From assembly GCF_007829835.1 (NCBI RefSeq), contig NZ_VIWP01000012.1:1-64000 (forward strand): a stretch of 64,000 nt of DNA, in the 5' to 3' direction. This DNA comes from Neorhizobium alkalisoli. GTDB taxonomy: Bacteria > Pseudomonadota > Alphaproteobacteria > Rhizobiales > Rhizobiaceae. Of this stretch, positions 17,403 through 27,067 are shown piece by piece. A model generated the notes under the pieces. That model had not been told where the DNA came from and made no database searches. It saw only the letters and a list, made by a program, of their open reading frames with translations. The translations under genes and the position numbers were made by a program. Position 1 is the first letter of the stretch, and every line of letters begins with the position of its first letter.

Positions 17403-17756
17403 GATATCCCTCCCTGAGTTCACAGATAAAACAAACATGAGGTAGTCGGCACCGGACTACGCCGGTGAAATTGTGAGGGAAGCTCATTTTTTCAGCAGTT
17501 GCAACCTTGGCGATGGAGCGGAGGTGGATTGCAGGCGGATATCATTAAGAAAATCCTACACCTGCGTCGCGCTCGCCGCGCGAACAGAAATGCCGATTGC
17601 TTCGGCTATCAGTATATCAGGGGATATTTCGCGGCTCCTGTCATGACCTGCTCGTTCGCAGGCCGCAAACTGGAATTGTGCCGGGATGAACCATCCCTCC
17701 GATCTGACCGGCAGCCGGGAAGCGATGCCGCGCGCTGTCTGCCGGAATCTCGAAAA
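17403..17756. other. Intergenic region between amidohydrolase and AraC regulator 2
   Basis: These 354 bp hold no convincing gene; a long plus-strand frame that starts at 17499 is mostly the shadow of the amidohydrolase. The part next to 17402 should contain the regulator promoter and carries the nonamer CAAACATGA at 17432. I see no clear terminator for the amidohydrolase. Confidence 0.4.
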
Positions 17757-19199
17757 TCAGAGGGTGTTCTTGTGAACGTGACCATCCTTCATGATCAGCG
17801 AGAAGTTCTTTTGTGGATCCTCGATCAGGGCGAGGTTTTCGACCGGATTGCCGTTGACGACGACCAGATCGGCAAGGGCGCCGTTCTCGATGACGCCGAG
17901 CTTGCCGGCATAGGGATTGCGCAGGTTGGAAAGCGCAAGCAGCTGGGCGTTGCCATAGGTCGCCATCTGCAGGGCCTCGGCGTTTGAGTACCAATTGCCG
18001 AGATGAGTGAGCATGACGTTCTGCCGGGGCCCGAGTTCGGGCGAAAAGAGCACGTCCGAGCCCCAGGCGGTCTTGATGCCGAGCTTGCGCGCATACTGAT
18101 ACAATGCCGGGGTACCCTTGAAAATCTGCTCCGCCCGCTCTGCGCCAACGCCGCTTTGGGATGCTGCATCCGCCATCGTCAAAAACGGCTGGGTGCTGAG
18201 CCATGCACCTTTTTCGGCGATCATGATCGCTGTCTCCTCGTCGATCAGATGCGCGTGCTCGATGCAGGATATTCCGGCCCGCAGCGCGCGCTGTACGGCG
18301 CGCGGTGTGTAGGCATGGACTGCGATATAGGTGTTCCAGTCGGCAACGACGCCGACGGCATGCCGAAGGTCTTCCTCGCTGAAAGTCGTCATATCCAGTG
18401 GGCTGCGCGGTGACGAGACGCCTCCGCTGCCGACGATCTTGATCTGCGATGCCCCCCGCAGAAGCTGCTCGCGTATCCGAAGCCGCAAGTCGCCGACCGC
18501 ATCGACGACGGCAGCACCACCCATGAGTTCGCTGCCGCTCAACTTACCGCCATCCCTTGGAATCTCGTTGGGAAGACGCAGATCTCCGTGTCCGCCGGAT
18601 GTGGTGATCATGGCGCCGGACGGATAGATCCGTGGTCCGGGCACAATCCCGGCATCGATTGCCTGCTTGAATGAAAAGACAGGTCCGCCAAGGTCCCGAA
18701 CGGTTGTGAAGCCGCGCATCAGGGTGCGCTGAGCTTCTGCAGTCGATGCAGCGAAAATGATGCCGGGATCTCCACCAAGAAGCTGATTGAGCGGCACTGC
18801 CGCGAAGATCGTATGCCAATGCGCATCGATCAGGCCCGGTATGATCACCCCGTCCCGGCAATCGATAACCGTCGTACCCTCTGGCGCCGGCGCCCGCGTA
18901 CGGTCCACGTAGGCGATCTGGTGATCGATTACCAGCACCTGCACATTGCCGACGACCGTGCCAGCCTTGCTGTCGAACAGACGCGCGTTGGTCAGCAGCG
19001 TCTTTATCGGCTTGGCTTGCGTCTGCGCGATGCCGCGTGCCGGGATCGCGCCGGCTATCGCGGTCGCCGCCAGCCCGGAAAGGAGGCCACGTCTGGACAG
19101 GGCTTCCAGCCGATGTGCCGCTCTCTGCAGGTCCGGTGTCAAGCAGCCGCAACCCGCATCGTGGACGAGGTGGCGATACTTACTCCCTATCCGCAGCAT
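17757..19199 (-). CDS. Exported metal-dependent amidohydrolase (imidazolonepropionase-like)
   Basis: The 480-residue protein has a twin-arginine-like leader (SRRGLLSGLAATAIAGA) at about 36-52, preceded by a longer than usual N-terminal stretch. The amidohydrolase barrel follows, with the metal motif DAHWHT near residue 127, a later conserved lysine-region IKIVGSGG and the histidine stretch AVHAY. The end shows the usual composite beta domain (GALADLVVVNGNP). Members hydrolyse cyclic or peptide amides such as Xaa-Pro dipeptides. It is likely periplasmic. An in-frame start nearer the arginine pair could be used instead. It precedes the AraC and efflux genes on the same strand. Confidence 0.85.
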   Translation of the reverse strand: MLRIGSKYRHLVHDAGCGCLTPDLQRAAHRLEALSRRGLLSGLAATAIAGAIPARGIAQTQAKPIKTLLTNARLFDSKAGTVVGNVQVLVIDHQIAYVDRTRAPAPEGTTVIDCRDGVIIPGLIDAHWHTIFAAVPLNQLLGGDPGIIFAASTAEAQRTLMRGFTTVRDLGGPVFSFKQAIDAGIVPGPRIYPSGAMITTSGGHGDLRLPNEIPRDGGKLSGSELMGGAAVVDAVGDLRLRIREQLLRGASQIKIVGSGGVSSPRSPLDMTTFSEEDLRHAVGVVADWNTYIAVHAYTPRAVQRALRAGISCIEHAHLIDEETAIMIAEKGAWLSTQPFLTMADAASQSGVGAERAEQIFKGTPALYQYARKLGIKTAWGSDVLFSPELGPRQNVMLTHLGNWYSNAEALQMATYGNAQLLALSNLRNPYAGKLGVIENGALADLVVVNGNPVENLALIEDPQKNFSLIMKDGHVHKNTL

Positions 19200-19639
19200 G
19201 GCTCTTCCTCTCTGGTTCCGCTGATAAAGTTTGCCGATTCAGACCCCGGCGAGCGGATGCTCTCTGGAATGACCAGAGGAATGGGGCGACGACGACGAAA
19301 TCGCGAAGAGCCAACGTCGAAGTGACGATCGTGGCTACCGGGCTCAATCCTGCTGTTCCTCAAGACAAGGGCGGTTCGAGATCGGGCGTCTGACATTGCC
19401 GAGCATGAGGCAGGCCATCTCGATCCGACGGTACGAGATTAGCCCCGCGACTGGATAAGTCATGAGCTGAAAGTCCCGAAACTGGGCACCCCGTCCCGAA
19501 GTTGCAGGTGGCCTTTGTTTCTACTGGACAAAGGCTTGACCGCGCTAAAAGTCCTGCCGAGTATAACATTCGCCCAAGACTGATATTGACCGCCCAATGG
19601 AAGACATAGCTCGATGCCGTGACGTGTGGAGGTAAGGAA
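19200..19639. promoter_or_regulatory. Divergent intergenic region, amidohydrolase / lipoprotein hydrolase
   Basis: These 440 bp separate two divergently read genes and must hold both promoters. Ribosome sites are seen at each edge (AGAGGAAGAGCC on the minus strand and GGAGGTAAGG on the plus strand). No gene, RNA or strong repeat was recognised. Confidence 0.4.
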
Positions 19640-20779
19640 ATGCGCTGGCAAAACCTGCTTGCGCTCGTTGTTTTCCACTCTGGACTGATAGCTTGCACCA
19701 CGCCGCAGACGGGACTTCTCGGCATCGCGCCGCCTGCCGACAATACCGACCGGATCGCCCTCATCGCGGCGACAACCCGTGCGCCGGTGGACAACCCCGG
19801 CATGCTGTTCGGCGGCGATCGGGGCGATGCTGTCGCCTATAGCCGGATCGTCGTTTCCATTCCGCGCGATCGCAAGGCCGGCACGGTACAGTTGCCGCGG
19901 CAGATGCCCGGAGACGCGAAACGGGACTTCGTTGCCACGGCAGTGACGTCCATCAGCCGGAACGACATCGCGAACGCCTTTCGCGCCGATGGGGCGCACA
20001 GGCGCCGCGCCTTCGTTTTCGTACACGGTTATAGCACGACGTTTGATCGGGCCGTTTTCCGCTTTGCGCAGCTGGTGCATGATTCCGATGCCAAAGCGGT
20101 GCCGATCCTCTTTTCCTGGCCGTCCCGAGGACAGTTCCTCGATTACAAGCGCGATTTTGACAACGCGTCCTACTCACGAAGCGATCTGGCAAACCTGCTG
20201 GAGGCGTCCATCGCCAGCCCCTCCATCGATGAGGTCGTGGTGCTGGCGCATTCAATGGGGGCATGGCTTGCAGTCGAAGCCCTCAGGCAGGTCGCTCTGA
20301 AGCGCGGCGGGGTTCCCGCCAAGGTCACCAGCCTTATTCTCGCATCGCCCGACCTTGACGTCGGCGTCTTCCGTCGGCAGGTCGAAGACATGGGGCCGAG
20401 GCGCCCGAAGATAACGATCTTTGTGGCGCGAAATGATCGCGCGCTGCAGCTTTCGCAATTCATTTCGCGCGGCGGTGCGCGGCTTGGCAGGATCGACCTT
20501 TCGCAGGAAAAATACCGGCAGGCACTCTCCGACCTGAAGGGTATCACGGTTCTGGATCTCAGTGCTCTCAGTTTGGGCGACCGGGTCAATCACGCACTTT
20601 ATGCGACCAGCCCCGAAGCCGTACGGCTGATCGGGGACCGGTTGTTGCAGGGGCAGGTGATCACCGATGCCGATGTTTCACGTCCGGCGGTGGCGATCGA
20701 CGCGCTGGGCGCCGCGGCGACATTTGTCGTCACCACCCCCATTCTGATCTTCGATACGGCGAGCGGTACGCGACACTGA
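19640..20779 (+). CDS. Lipoprotein alpha/beta hydrolase (DUF900-type)
   Basis: The 379-residue protein has a lipoprotein leader with lipobox LIAC, Cys19, so it is probably membrane-anchored. The hydrolase domain shows the oxyanion strand FVFVHGYSTTF near residue 125 and the nucleophile elbow AHSMG near 200. This is the DUF900 esterase group, whose natural substrates are unknown. The ATG at 19640 is preferred because GGAGG lies just upstream and the leader begins there. It stands alone between a divergent amidohydrolase and a DUF1269 gene. Confidence 0.85.
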   Translation: MRWQNLLALVVFHSGLIACTTPQTGLLGIAPPADNTDRIALIAATTRAPVDNPGMLFGGDRGDAVAYSRIVVSIPRDRKAGTVQLPRQMPGDAKRDFVATAVTSISRNDIANAFRADGAHRRRAFVFVHGYSTTFDRAVFRFAQLVHDSDAKAVPILFSWPSRGQFLDYKRDFDNASYSRSDLANLLEASIASPSIDEVVVLAHSMGAWLAVEALRQVALKRGGVPAKVTSLILASPDLDVGVFRRQVEDMGPRRPKITIFVARNDRALQLSQFISRGGARLGRIDLSQEKYRQALSDLKGITVLDLSALSLGDRVNHALYATSPEAVRLIGDRLLQGQVITDADVSRPAVAIDALGAAATFVVTTPILIFDTASGTRH

Positions 20780-21003
20780 CCGCCGTGACCAAGGCAAGCG
20801 AGCGTCTTCGCGAGCATAATGGGACAAGCAGCGCAGTGTTGGGATTCGCCGCTCATCCGAGCCGCGCCGTCAATTGATAGCATCGAGGAGAATGGCCGAC
20901 ATCCATCCGACCCGGACTGTATGTGGCCGGCAATGTCCATGCACCTGGGGGTGAGGTTCGGCGCATCCCGCGTGATTGGCTTTTCACTGGAAGGATCTCG
21001 ATT

Positions 21004-21522
21004 ATGAGCGACCTGGTTTTCATCGCATTCCCGACGGAAGAGAAGGCGGAAGAGGTGCGTCAGAAGGTATTATCGCTCCAGCGGGAATATCTCATCGAAC
21101 TCGGTGATGCCGTCGTCGTCGTCAAGAACGAAAAGGGACAGATCAAGCTCAATCAGCTCGTCAACCTGACGGCACGTGGCGCCCTTTCGGGTGCGTTCTG
21201 GGGGACCTTGATCGGAGCGATCTTCCTGATGCCGCTTTTCGGAACGGCAATTGGCGCAGCGTCGGGCGCGCTTGGCGGTGGACTGAGCGACGTCGGGATC
21301 AACGACGAGTTCATGAAAGATGCTGCCGGTGCATTACAGCCGGGAACGGCGGGGCTCTTCCTTCTCGTGCGCAAGATGACGACCGACAAGGTTCTTGCCG
21401 ATCTTAGGGGCGTCGGTGGCGAGCTGCTAAAAACCTCGTTCGATGAGACGAAGGATGCGGTTCTGCGCGAGGCGCTTTCTGCCGCTCAGGCCGAAGTCGA
21501 AGCGGCCCCGGCAAACGCATAA
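21004..21522 (+). CDS. DUF1269 membrane protein
   Basis: The 172-residue protein has the DUF1269 layout. An N-terminal alpha-beta stretch (LVFIAFPTEEKAEEV) is followed by a glycine-rich double hydrophobic hairpin at about 60-100 (GALSGAFWGTLIGAIF, then GAASGALGGGLSDVGI) and a C-terminal domain. The family is often stress-associated but its function is not established. The ATG at 21004 follows GGAAGGATC; the longer frame back to 20923 lacks family sequence. The 224 bp before it show nothing else. Confidence 0.8.
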   Translation: MSDLVFIAFPTEEKAEEVRQKVLSLQREYLIELGDAVVVVKNEKGQIKLNQLVNLTARGALSGAFWGTLIGAIFLMPLFGTAIGAASGALGGGLSDVGINDEFMKDAAGALQPGTAGLFLLVRKMTTDKVLADLRGVGGELLKTSFDETKDAVLREALSAAQAEVEAAPANA

Positions 21523-21658
21523 CCCAGATCACATGCGAGGGCTGCTTCACCATCCGATCTCCGGCGGTCGTTTATACTTGGAATGGTGGTCGATCTCGGC
21601 CAGGCGAATGATACCGCTGCGATGTGGGGGAGCCTGGCTTATGAAATAGGGATGAAAC

Positions 21659-23470
21659 GTGACCGCCATTCAGAGCATCGGTCTCATCATCGTTGCCACA
21701 GTAGCCCTGTTCGCGTGGAACAGGCTGCCGGTGATTGTCGTCGCCTGCGGAGCGGCGCTTGCGCTGTGGGCCACGGGCCTCGTCACCCTGGATCAGGCCC
21801 TTGCCGGCTTCGGCGATCAGGCAGTCCTTTTTATCGCCAGCCTTTTTATTGTGAGCGCCGGGCTCGAAAGAGCGGGCGTGACGACATGGGCCGGCCAAAT
21901 TCTCGTAGCTTGGGCCGGCAGGGATAACAGGATCCGGCTTCTCCTCATCCTGATGATCACTGTCGGATGCCTGACCTCGCTCATCAGTGGAAGCGGTGCC
22001 GTCGCGGCGTTGATGCCGGTTGCCGTGATGGCTGCAGCCAGGCTGGGGCAATCACCTGCGCAGTTGCTGATGCCGCTCGCATATTCGGCCCATGCGGCAT
22101 CCAATCTGCTTCTGACCGGCGCCCCAAAGAACTTCCTTGTCTCAGAGGCCCTGGACGATGCAGGCTTCAGAGGGTTCGGTTTTGCGGAATTTGCGCTTGT
22201 CGGCATTCCGCTCTTTGCCGGCACCGTGCTGATCATTCTTGTTTTGGGCAAGTACCTTCTTCCCTGGAAGAACAATGTGAGATTGCCTGCCGATTTCAGC
22301 CGGCATGCTCAGACCCTCGTCGAGCATTACGGGCTGATGGGTGGCCTGTTCCGTCTGCGTATCCGGGAGAGCTCCCCGCTTGTCGGTTTGCCTGCAGATG
22401 AAATCGGGTCTGGAAATTTGAACGACGTTCAGGTGATGGCCGTTCAATCTTCCGCGTCCGGACTGCCTGTTCGGGATCGGGCGATGACGCCGGGGGATTA
22501 CCTGCTTGTGCGGGGCACTGCCGAAGCCGTCGTGGACATGGCGTGCCGGCTGCATCTGGCCATTCGCGAGGATGCCTCGGCGGCAGGTGGCCATCCCGCG
22601 TTCAATCGCCGCTCGGGACTTGCCGAAGTGATGATCCCGCCGCGCTCCGGTCTGATCGGGCAGCCGATGTATCCGGGCCTTGCGACCGAAAGCGGTGACC
22701 TGGTCGTACTGGCGGTGCAGCGAGGCGGAGACGAGATCGACTATACGAAGCCCGAACTCATGGCGGGAGACACCATTCTTCTTGAGGGAAGCTGGGAAGC
22801 TCTCGATCTGCGCCTGGATGATCCCGACGTGCTGGTCGTGGATTCGCCCGAACTCGTGCGGCGGCAGGCCGTGCCCATGGGGCGGGGGGCAAAGATCGCT
22901 ATCGGAACGGTGATCGCCCTTGTTTTCATGCTGGCGACCAATGTTGTGCCGCCGGCCGTGGCGGGTATTCTGTGTGCCGGCATCCTGATGTCCTGCGGGG
23001 TGGTCACCGTCGAGCAATCCTACCGCTCCATTCACTGGACCACGGTCATCATGGTCGGCGCGATGATGCCGATCTCCACCGCAATGATGGTATCCGGCGC
23101 GGCGAAATTCGTGGCGGACGAGCTCGTGTCGGTCGTCGGTTCGGGCGGGCCGACGGCACTGCTTTCGGGCCTATTCCTGCTCGCGGCTTTTCTCGGCCAG
23201 ATCATGAGTAATACCGCCACGACGATGCTTGTCATTCCGATTGCCATAGCGGCGTCGGCGGGCATGCACATAGCGCCGCAGCCGGCCCTTATGTGCCTCA
23301 GCATCGCCGGTTCCGCATCCTTCATGACACCGATTGCCACGACAACCAACATGATGGTGATGGGCCCCGGCGGCTACCGGTTCGGCGATTATTGGAAGCT
23401 TGGCACCCCCCTAATGGTCTGGTTCTTCATCGTGGCGGTTTTCATTGTCCCGATGATCTGGCCGTATTAG
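21659..23470 (+). CDS. SLC13-family permease with two TrkA-C domains
   Basis: The 603-residue transporter has an N-terminal membrane half, two RCK_C/TrkA-C regulatory domains at about 225-395 (the second around PRSGLIGQPMYPG) and a C-terminal membrane half ending VPMIWPY. The conserved loops SGSGAVAALMPVAV and MSNTATTMLVIPIA mark the divalent anion:sodium symporter family, which moves sulfate, phosphate or dicarboxylates. The start is a GTG at 21659 behind AGGGATG. No neighbouring biosynthetic gene points to a substrate. Confidence 0.85.
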   Translation: MTAIQSIGLIIVATVALFAWNRLPVIVVACGAALALWATGLVTLDQALAGFGDQAVLFIASLFIVSAGLERAGVTTWAGQILVAWAGRDNRIRLLLILMITVGCLTSLISGSGAVAALMPVAVMAAARLGQSPAQLLMPLAYSAHAASNLLLTGAPKNFLVSEALDDAGFRGFGFAEFALVGIPLFAGTVLIILVLGKYLLPWKNNVRLPADFSRHAQTLVEHYGLMGGLFRLRIRESSPLVGLPADEIGSGNLNDVQVMAVQSSASGLPVRDRAMTPGDYLLVRGTAEAVVDMACRLHLAIREDASAAGGHPAFNRRSGLAEVMIPPRSGLIGQPMYPGLATESGDLVVLAVQRGGDEIDYTKPELMAGDTILLEGSWEALDLRLDDPDVLVVDSPELVRRQAVPMGRGAKIAIGTVIALVFMLATNVVPPAVAGILCAGILMSCGVVTVEQSYRSIHWTTVIMVGAMMPISTAMMVSGAAKFVADELVSVVGSGGPTALLSGLFLLAAFLGQIMSNTATTMLVIPIAIAASAGMHIAPQPALMCLSIAGSASFMTPIATTTNMMVMGPGGYRFGDYWKLGTPLMVWFFIVAVFIVPMIWPY

Positions 23471-23695
23471 CGATTTCCGCTGATATGACGGAGCTTCGAT
23501 CACGATGCTCGATTAGAGACTGTGCGCCTGTTCCGGGGACAGGCAGCGCATTGTCCGCTCGGCAATATTTGCGGATGATGCTATCCCGCCTACAGATCCT
23601 TGGCAAAGGATGGAGCGCTGGCTTTGTTTCATGGATGACAGCCACCATCCTTTGCAGGTGAAAATCATGAAGGGCGCACAAGGAGCATCGTCCTC

Positions 23696-24739
23696 ATGAA
23701 CGACCGAGCGATAGCCGCCATGTTTTTCATCATAGCAGCTATCGCGGTGATCTCGGCGCTGCAGATTGCGGCAGCTGTCTTCGCGCCCGTTGCCGGTGCG
23801 CTTTTCATCATCGCGCTCGTCTGGCCGTTTCAAAACAAGCTGCAGCGCGTCCTGCCTCGGTTGCTGGCGCTCGCCTTGGTGGTTGGGCTCATCATTTGCG
23901 TGTTTGTCGCGCTCACATCTATCGCCGCCTGGGGATTTGGGCGTATCGGCCGCTCCGTTGTTGCGGACGGGGCAAGGTTTCAGGCCCTTTACGGTCAAAT
24001 GGCCGAATGGCTGGAAGGGCATGGCATCGTCATTGCGGGCGTATGGGCCGAACATTTCAACGTCGGCTGGCTTCTCCGGATGCTGCAGGGCGTGACAAGC
24101 CGGTTGAACACGACGATTTCGTTCTGGGTCGTCGTGATCATCTATGTCCTGCTCGGCTTGCTTGATACCCAAGCCGTTTCCGTGAACCTCCGTCAGGCCC
24201 TGGCCACCGAAACGTCCGATGCCATAATACATGGCGGCAATCTGACCGCGGCCAAGCTGCGACGCTACATGCTGGTGCGAACGATCATGAGCATTGCGAC
24301 AGGCACCTTGGTCTGGGCTCTTTCTGCCGCCTTCGGATTGCGCTTTGCTGCCGAATGGGGCGTGATTGCATTCACGCTCAACTATATTCCCTTTATGGGA
24401 CCGTTCGTAGCGACCCTTCTGCCGAGTGCCTATGCCCTTGCTCAATTCGGATCACCTGAGGCGGCCATCCTCATCTTTGCCGGCCTCAACGTCATCCAGT
24501 TCATCATCGGCAGCTATATCGAACCGCGGGTTGCCGGTTATGCGCTGGCAATGTCTCCCGTCCTCGTACTGTTCTCCGTTTTTTTCTGGTCCTATGTCTG
24601 GGGCGTTTTCGGAGCCTTTATCGGCGTCCCGATCATGATCACCGTCTTGACGTTCTGCGGGCAGTTTTCATCGACGCGCTGGATCGCGGAGATCTGCGGT
24701 GCGCTAGAAGAGCCACAGGCGGAGCAGTTGCCGGGCTAA
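23696..24739 (+). CDS. AI-2E family (UPF0118/PerM-like) transporter
   Basis: The 347-residue protein has six to eight membrane spans, the central soluble stretch typical of the family, and the C-terminal signatures NYIPFMGPFVATLLPS and GVFGAFIGVPIMI. Family members export autoinducer-2 or exchange sodium for protons, but most are uncharacterised. The ATG follows AAGGAGCATCG. The stop overlaps the end of the convergent hydrolase gene by 4 nt. Confidence 0.85.
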   Translation: MNDRAIAAMFFIIAAIAVISALQIAAAVFAPVAGALFIIALVWPFQNKLQRVLPRLLALALVVGLIICVFVALTSIAAWGFGRIGRSVVADGARFQALYGQMAEWLEGHGIVIAGVWAEHFNVGWLLRMLQGVTSRLNTTISFWVVVIIYVLLGLLDTQAVSVNLRQALATETSDAIIHGGNLTAAKLRRYMLVRTIMSIATGTLVWALSAAFGLRFAAEWGVIAFTLNYIPFMGPFVATLLPSAYALAQFGSPEAAILIFAGLNVIQFIIGSYIEPRVAGYALAMSPVLVLFSVFFWSYVWGVFGAFIGVPIMITVLTFCGQFSSTRWIAEICGALEEPQAEQLPG

Positions 24740-26433
24740 TCGGCGGATATGTTGCTTATTGACCGCTGTTCAGTCAGGTGATGGGCGAGCCTAGTGATTT
24801 CCTGCGGGCTCCACCCTGGAAGATCAGCCACGAGAAGCCAGGCTCTCAAATAGTGTTCCGGCGCGAAAACATGGCCAAAACCCATCGGCGTGGTATTTGC
24901 CGCCATCATATCGACCGCGAGCTGCAGCATCGTCACGATGGGAAACCATTGCAGCTGATCGCTGACATCCGGGCCGCGCGGTGCTTCCATCCAGTCGGGT
25001 TGCCGATAGAGGTCGCGATAATCGAAAAACGTAATCGCATCGCTGGCGTGCTGCAGATAGACGATCCGCATTGGCCCCCATGGCGCTTCAGCAAGTGCTG
25101 TCGTGCCATTCTGGTTCATGAAACGGAATGTCGAGCCATCGCGGAATTGCGGCAGCCATGCGGGCGATCCGGCATTGCGCGCTTCCGTGACCTGGCGCCA
25201 CACCCTGCTTGCAAAAGGCGGGCCACTCCATAAAGCGCCCTGGATCGGATCGGCGAGAACTTCGAAAAGCTCGGCTGAGCGTTCCGAATTCAAGGCGCCG
25301 AGACTGAGCCCGTGCAGATAGAGCTTGGGTCGGTGGGAATGGGGCAGCGTTGTCCAGTATTGGTAGATCTGCGCGAACAGCGCCTGCGCCGCCTCCTCGC
25401 CATAGTCGGGCTCGACCAGCAGGGAAAGCGGGCTTGAAAGATAGGAATATTGTACCGCGACGCTCGCCACATCGCCTCGGTAAAGATACTCGATTGTGTC
25501 GATTGCCGCGGGATCGATCCAGCCGGTTCCGGTCGGGGTGATGACAACAAGAATGGAGCGCTCAAAGCCGCCGACGCGCTTGAGTTCCTCGAAAGCCAGT
25601 TTCGCGCGTTCCTTTGCATTGCCGCCGGATCGCAGGCCTGCATAGACCCGTATCGGCTGCTGTGCCGCCTGGCCCGTGAATTTTGCGATGTCGTCTGCGC
25701 TCGGTCCGGACGAAACAAAGCCGCGTCCGGTCCGTCCGAGCTCTGCCCAGGATATAAGCGAGGCCGGGCTGCCGGGCTGGAGCGGAGATGTGGGCTGATC
25801 CTGGTCCGGCTCGAACATGACGTCAAAGGCCGCAAAGGATGAATCGAGGACATGTAGCGCGTAACGGATCAGGAGGCCGTTCGCGACTGACCAGAACAGT
25901 ACGATCCCAAGCGAAAAGCCGATTACGCGTGAAATCCGGGGCGGAAGGATGCGGTCGGCCTTGCTGGAAATCAGATTGACGACAGCCAGGAACAATCGGG
26001 TGAGCATCAACAGAGTGATGAACGCCAACAGGGCGATGACGCCGATCTCGATAGGATGGGCACTACCGACGGGCTCCATATCCATCCGCTCACGAATGGA
26101 GTTTTGCCATCCGGTGGTTTTGTACAGAAACAGCATTGCCAGCGGCAGGCAGATGGCGAACGCGCCAATCTTCATGATTTTCCGATAGCGGTCGCGCGGT
26201 TCGCGAAGTTGCATGTAGCGCCATAACCAACGCCAGGCGACGCCGAGGCCATAACCGATGGCAAAACAGCCTCCAGACAGCCCGCCCTGCATCAGCAGGC
26301 TCCGGGGAATGAGCGTCGGGGTCAGCGAGGCTACAAAAAAGATCGTGCCGAGAACGAGGCCGCCGGCCGAAAGGGAGCGCAGCAACCGCAGAGCGCCTCC
26401 AACCATGTTCCGTCTCATCGAGAATGTCGGCAT
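24736..26433 (-). CDS. Membrane-bound alpha/beta hydrolase (PF10081 family)
   Basis: The 565-residue protein begins with about four transmembrane spans in the first 200 residues and ends in a cytoplasmic or periplasmic hydrolase domain. The nucleophile elbow is HGLSLGALNSE near residue 385, and the strand before the acid residue reads YLQHASDAITFF. This two-part architecture belongs to the alpha/beta-hydrolase group PF10081, whose substrate is unknown. It is convergent with the AI-2E gene and not clearly linked to others. Confidence 0.82.
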   Translation of the reverse strand: MPTFSMRRNMVGGALRLLRSLSAGGLVLGTIFFVASLTPTLIPRSLLMQGGLSGGCFAIGYGLGVAWRWLWRYMQLREPRDRYRKIMKIGAFAICLPLAMLFLYKTTGWQNSIRERMDMEPVGSAHPIEIGVIALLAFITLLMLTRLFLAVVNLISSKADRILPPRISRVIGFSLGIVLFWSVANGLLIRYALHVLDSSFAAFDVMFEPDQDQPTSPLQPGSPASLISWAELGRTGRGFVSSGPSADDIAKFTGQAAQQPIRVYAGLRSGGNAKERAKLAFEELKRVGGFERSILVVITPTGTGWIDPAAIDTIEYLYRGDVASVAVQYSYLSSPLSLLVEPDYGEEAAQALFAQIYQYWTTLPHSHRPKLYLHGLSLGALNSERSAELFEVLADPIQGALWSGPPFASRVWRQVTEARNAGSPAWLPQFRDGSTFRFMNQNGTTALAEAPWGPMRIVYLQHASDAITFFDYRDLYRQPDWMEAPRGPDVSDQLQWFPIVTMLQLAVDMMAANTTPMGFGHVFAPEHYLRAWLLVADLPGWSPQEITRLAHHLTEQRSISNISAD

Positions 26434-26515
26434 GTCGGCAAATGGTCACTCCTTCAATCACGTGGGGGAATGTTCGGTTGTCAGGAGCTGCTTACCCCGA
26501 TTCCTCGAAGAACTC

Positions 26516-26824
26516 CTATCGGCGACGCAATCGATGAATATCGACAACCCGGCCGGTTCGCGAACTAAGGCCGATCTCGAAGCGGCTATTGCCACGGGTT
26601 GCGTGATATACGAAGACCCGTCCCCTGCAGTCGATGCGGCGTACATTGCGGAATCCGCGGTTTTGAATAAGCCGCTGCCCCTGCCCGCAGGTGATCGCGC
26701 GTCCGGAATTGAGGTTGGAACCGACCTGAATGTTTATCGATAGGGCATAGGCCGGCGCAGGCAGCGATACCGGCAATATCAGGCTGAGTGCCAAAGCACA
26801 TGCCTGCCACGTGTTCTTGCGCAT
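26516..26824 (-). CDS. Small secreted protein with one likely disulfide
   Basis: The 102-residue protein has a clean signal peptide (cut after about PAPAYA, residue 27). The mature part of about 75 residues has two cysteines (46 and 66) bracketing a basic, beta-rich segment GFRNVRRIDCRGRVFVYH. The family is common in rhizobia but unnamed; the fold resembles PepSY-like domains by pattern only. It is probably periplasmic. It stands between a membrane hydrolase and ureG without operon links. A frame on the plus strand over the same bases is a shadow. Confidence 0.7.
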   Translation of the reverse strand: MRKNTWQACALALSLILPVSLPAPAYALSINIQVGSNLNSGRAITCGQGQRLIQNRGFRNVRRIDCRGRVFVYHATRGNSRFEIGLSSRTGRVVDIHRLRRR

Positions 26825-27067
26825 TGTCGTTCTCCTTTGATGAGAAACACTGCGAAGATAGGTTGGGCATTCGCCGCCCTGTCAAGTTCGCGCCTTCGGT
26901 GCGTCAGGATTAGGGACGGGATGCCTATTTCATGGACATTTTGGTCAGCCTGCTCCGTATACAGGGCGGTCCACAGTGCTTTAAAAAAGGTGGCGGGCAC
27001 AGCTCTGCATCTTCCCGCGTAACCAGAGGTCTGCCCTTCTTGTCGGATTTCAGAACGGGAGCTTCCG

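Noticed and set aside
22142..23035. 297-codon minus-strand open frame opposite the SLC13 permease
   Set aside because: Low-information His- and Arg-rich sequence typical of antisense reading of hydrophobic segments.
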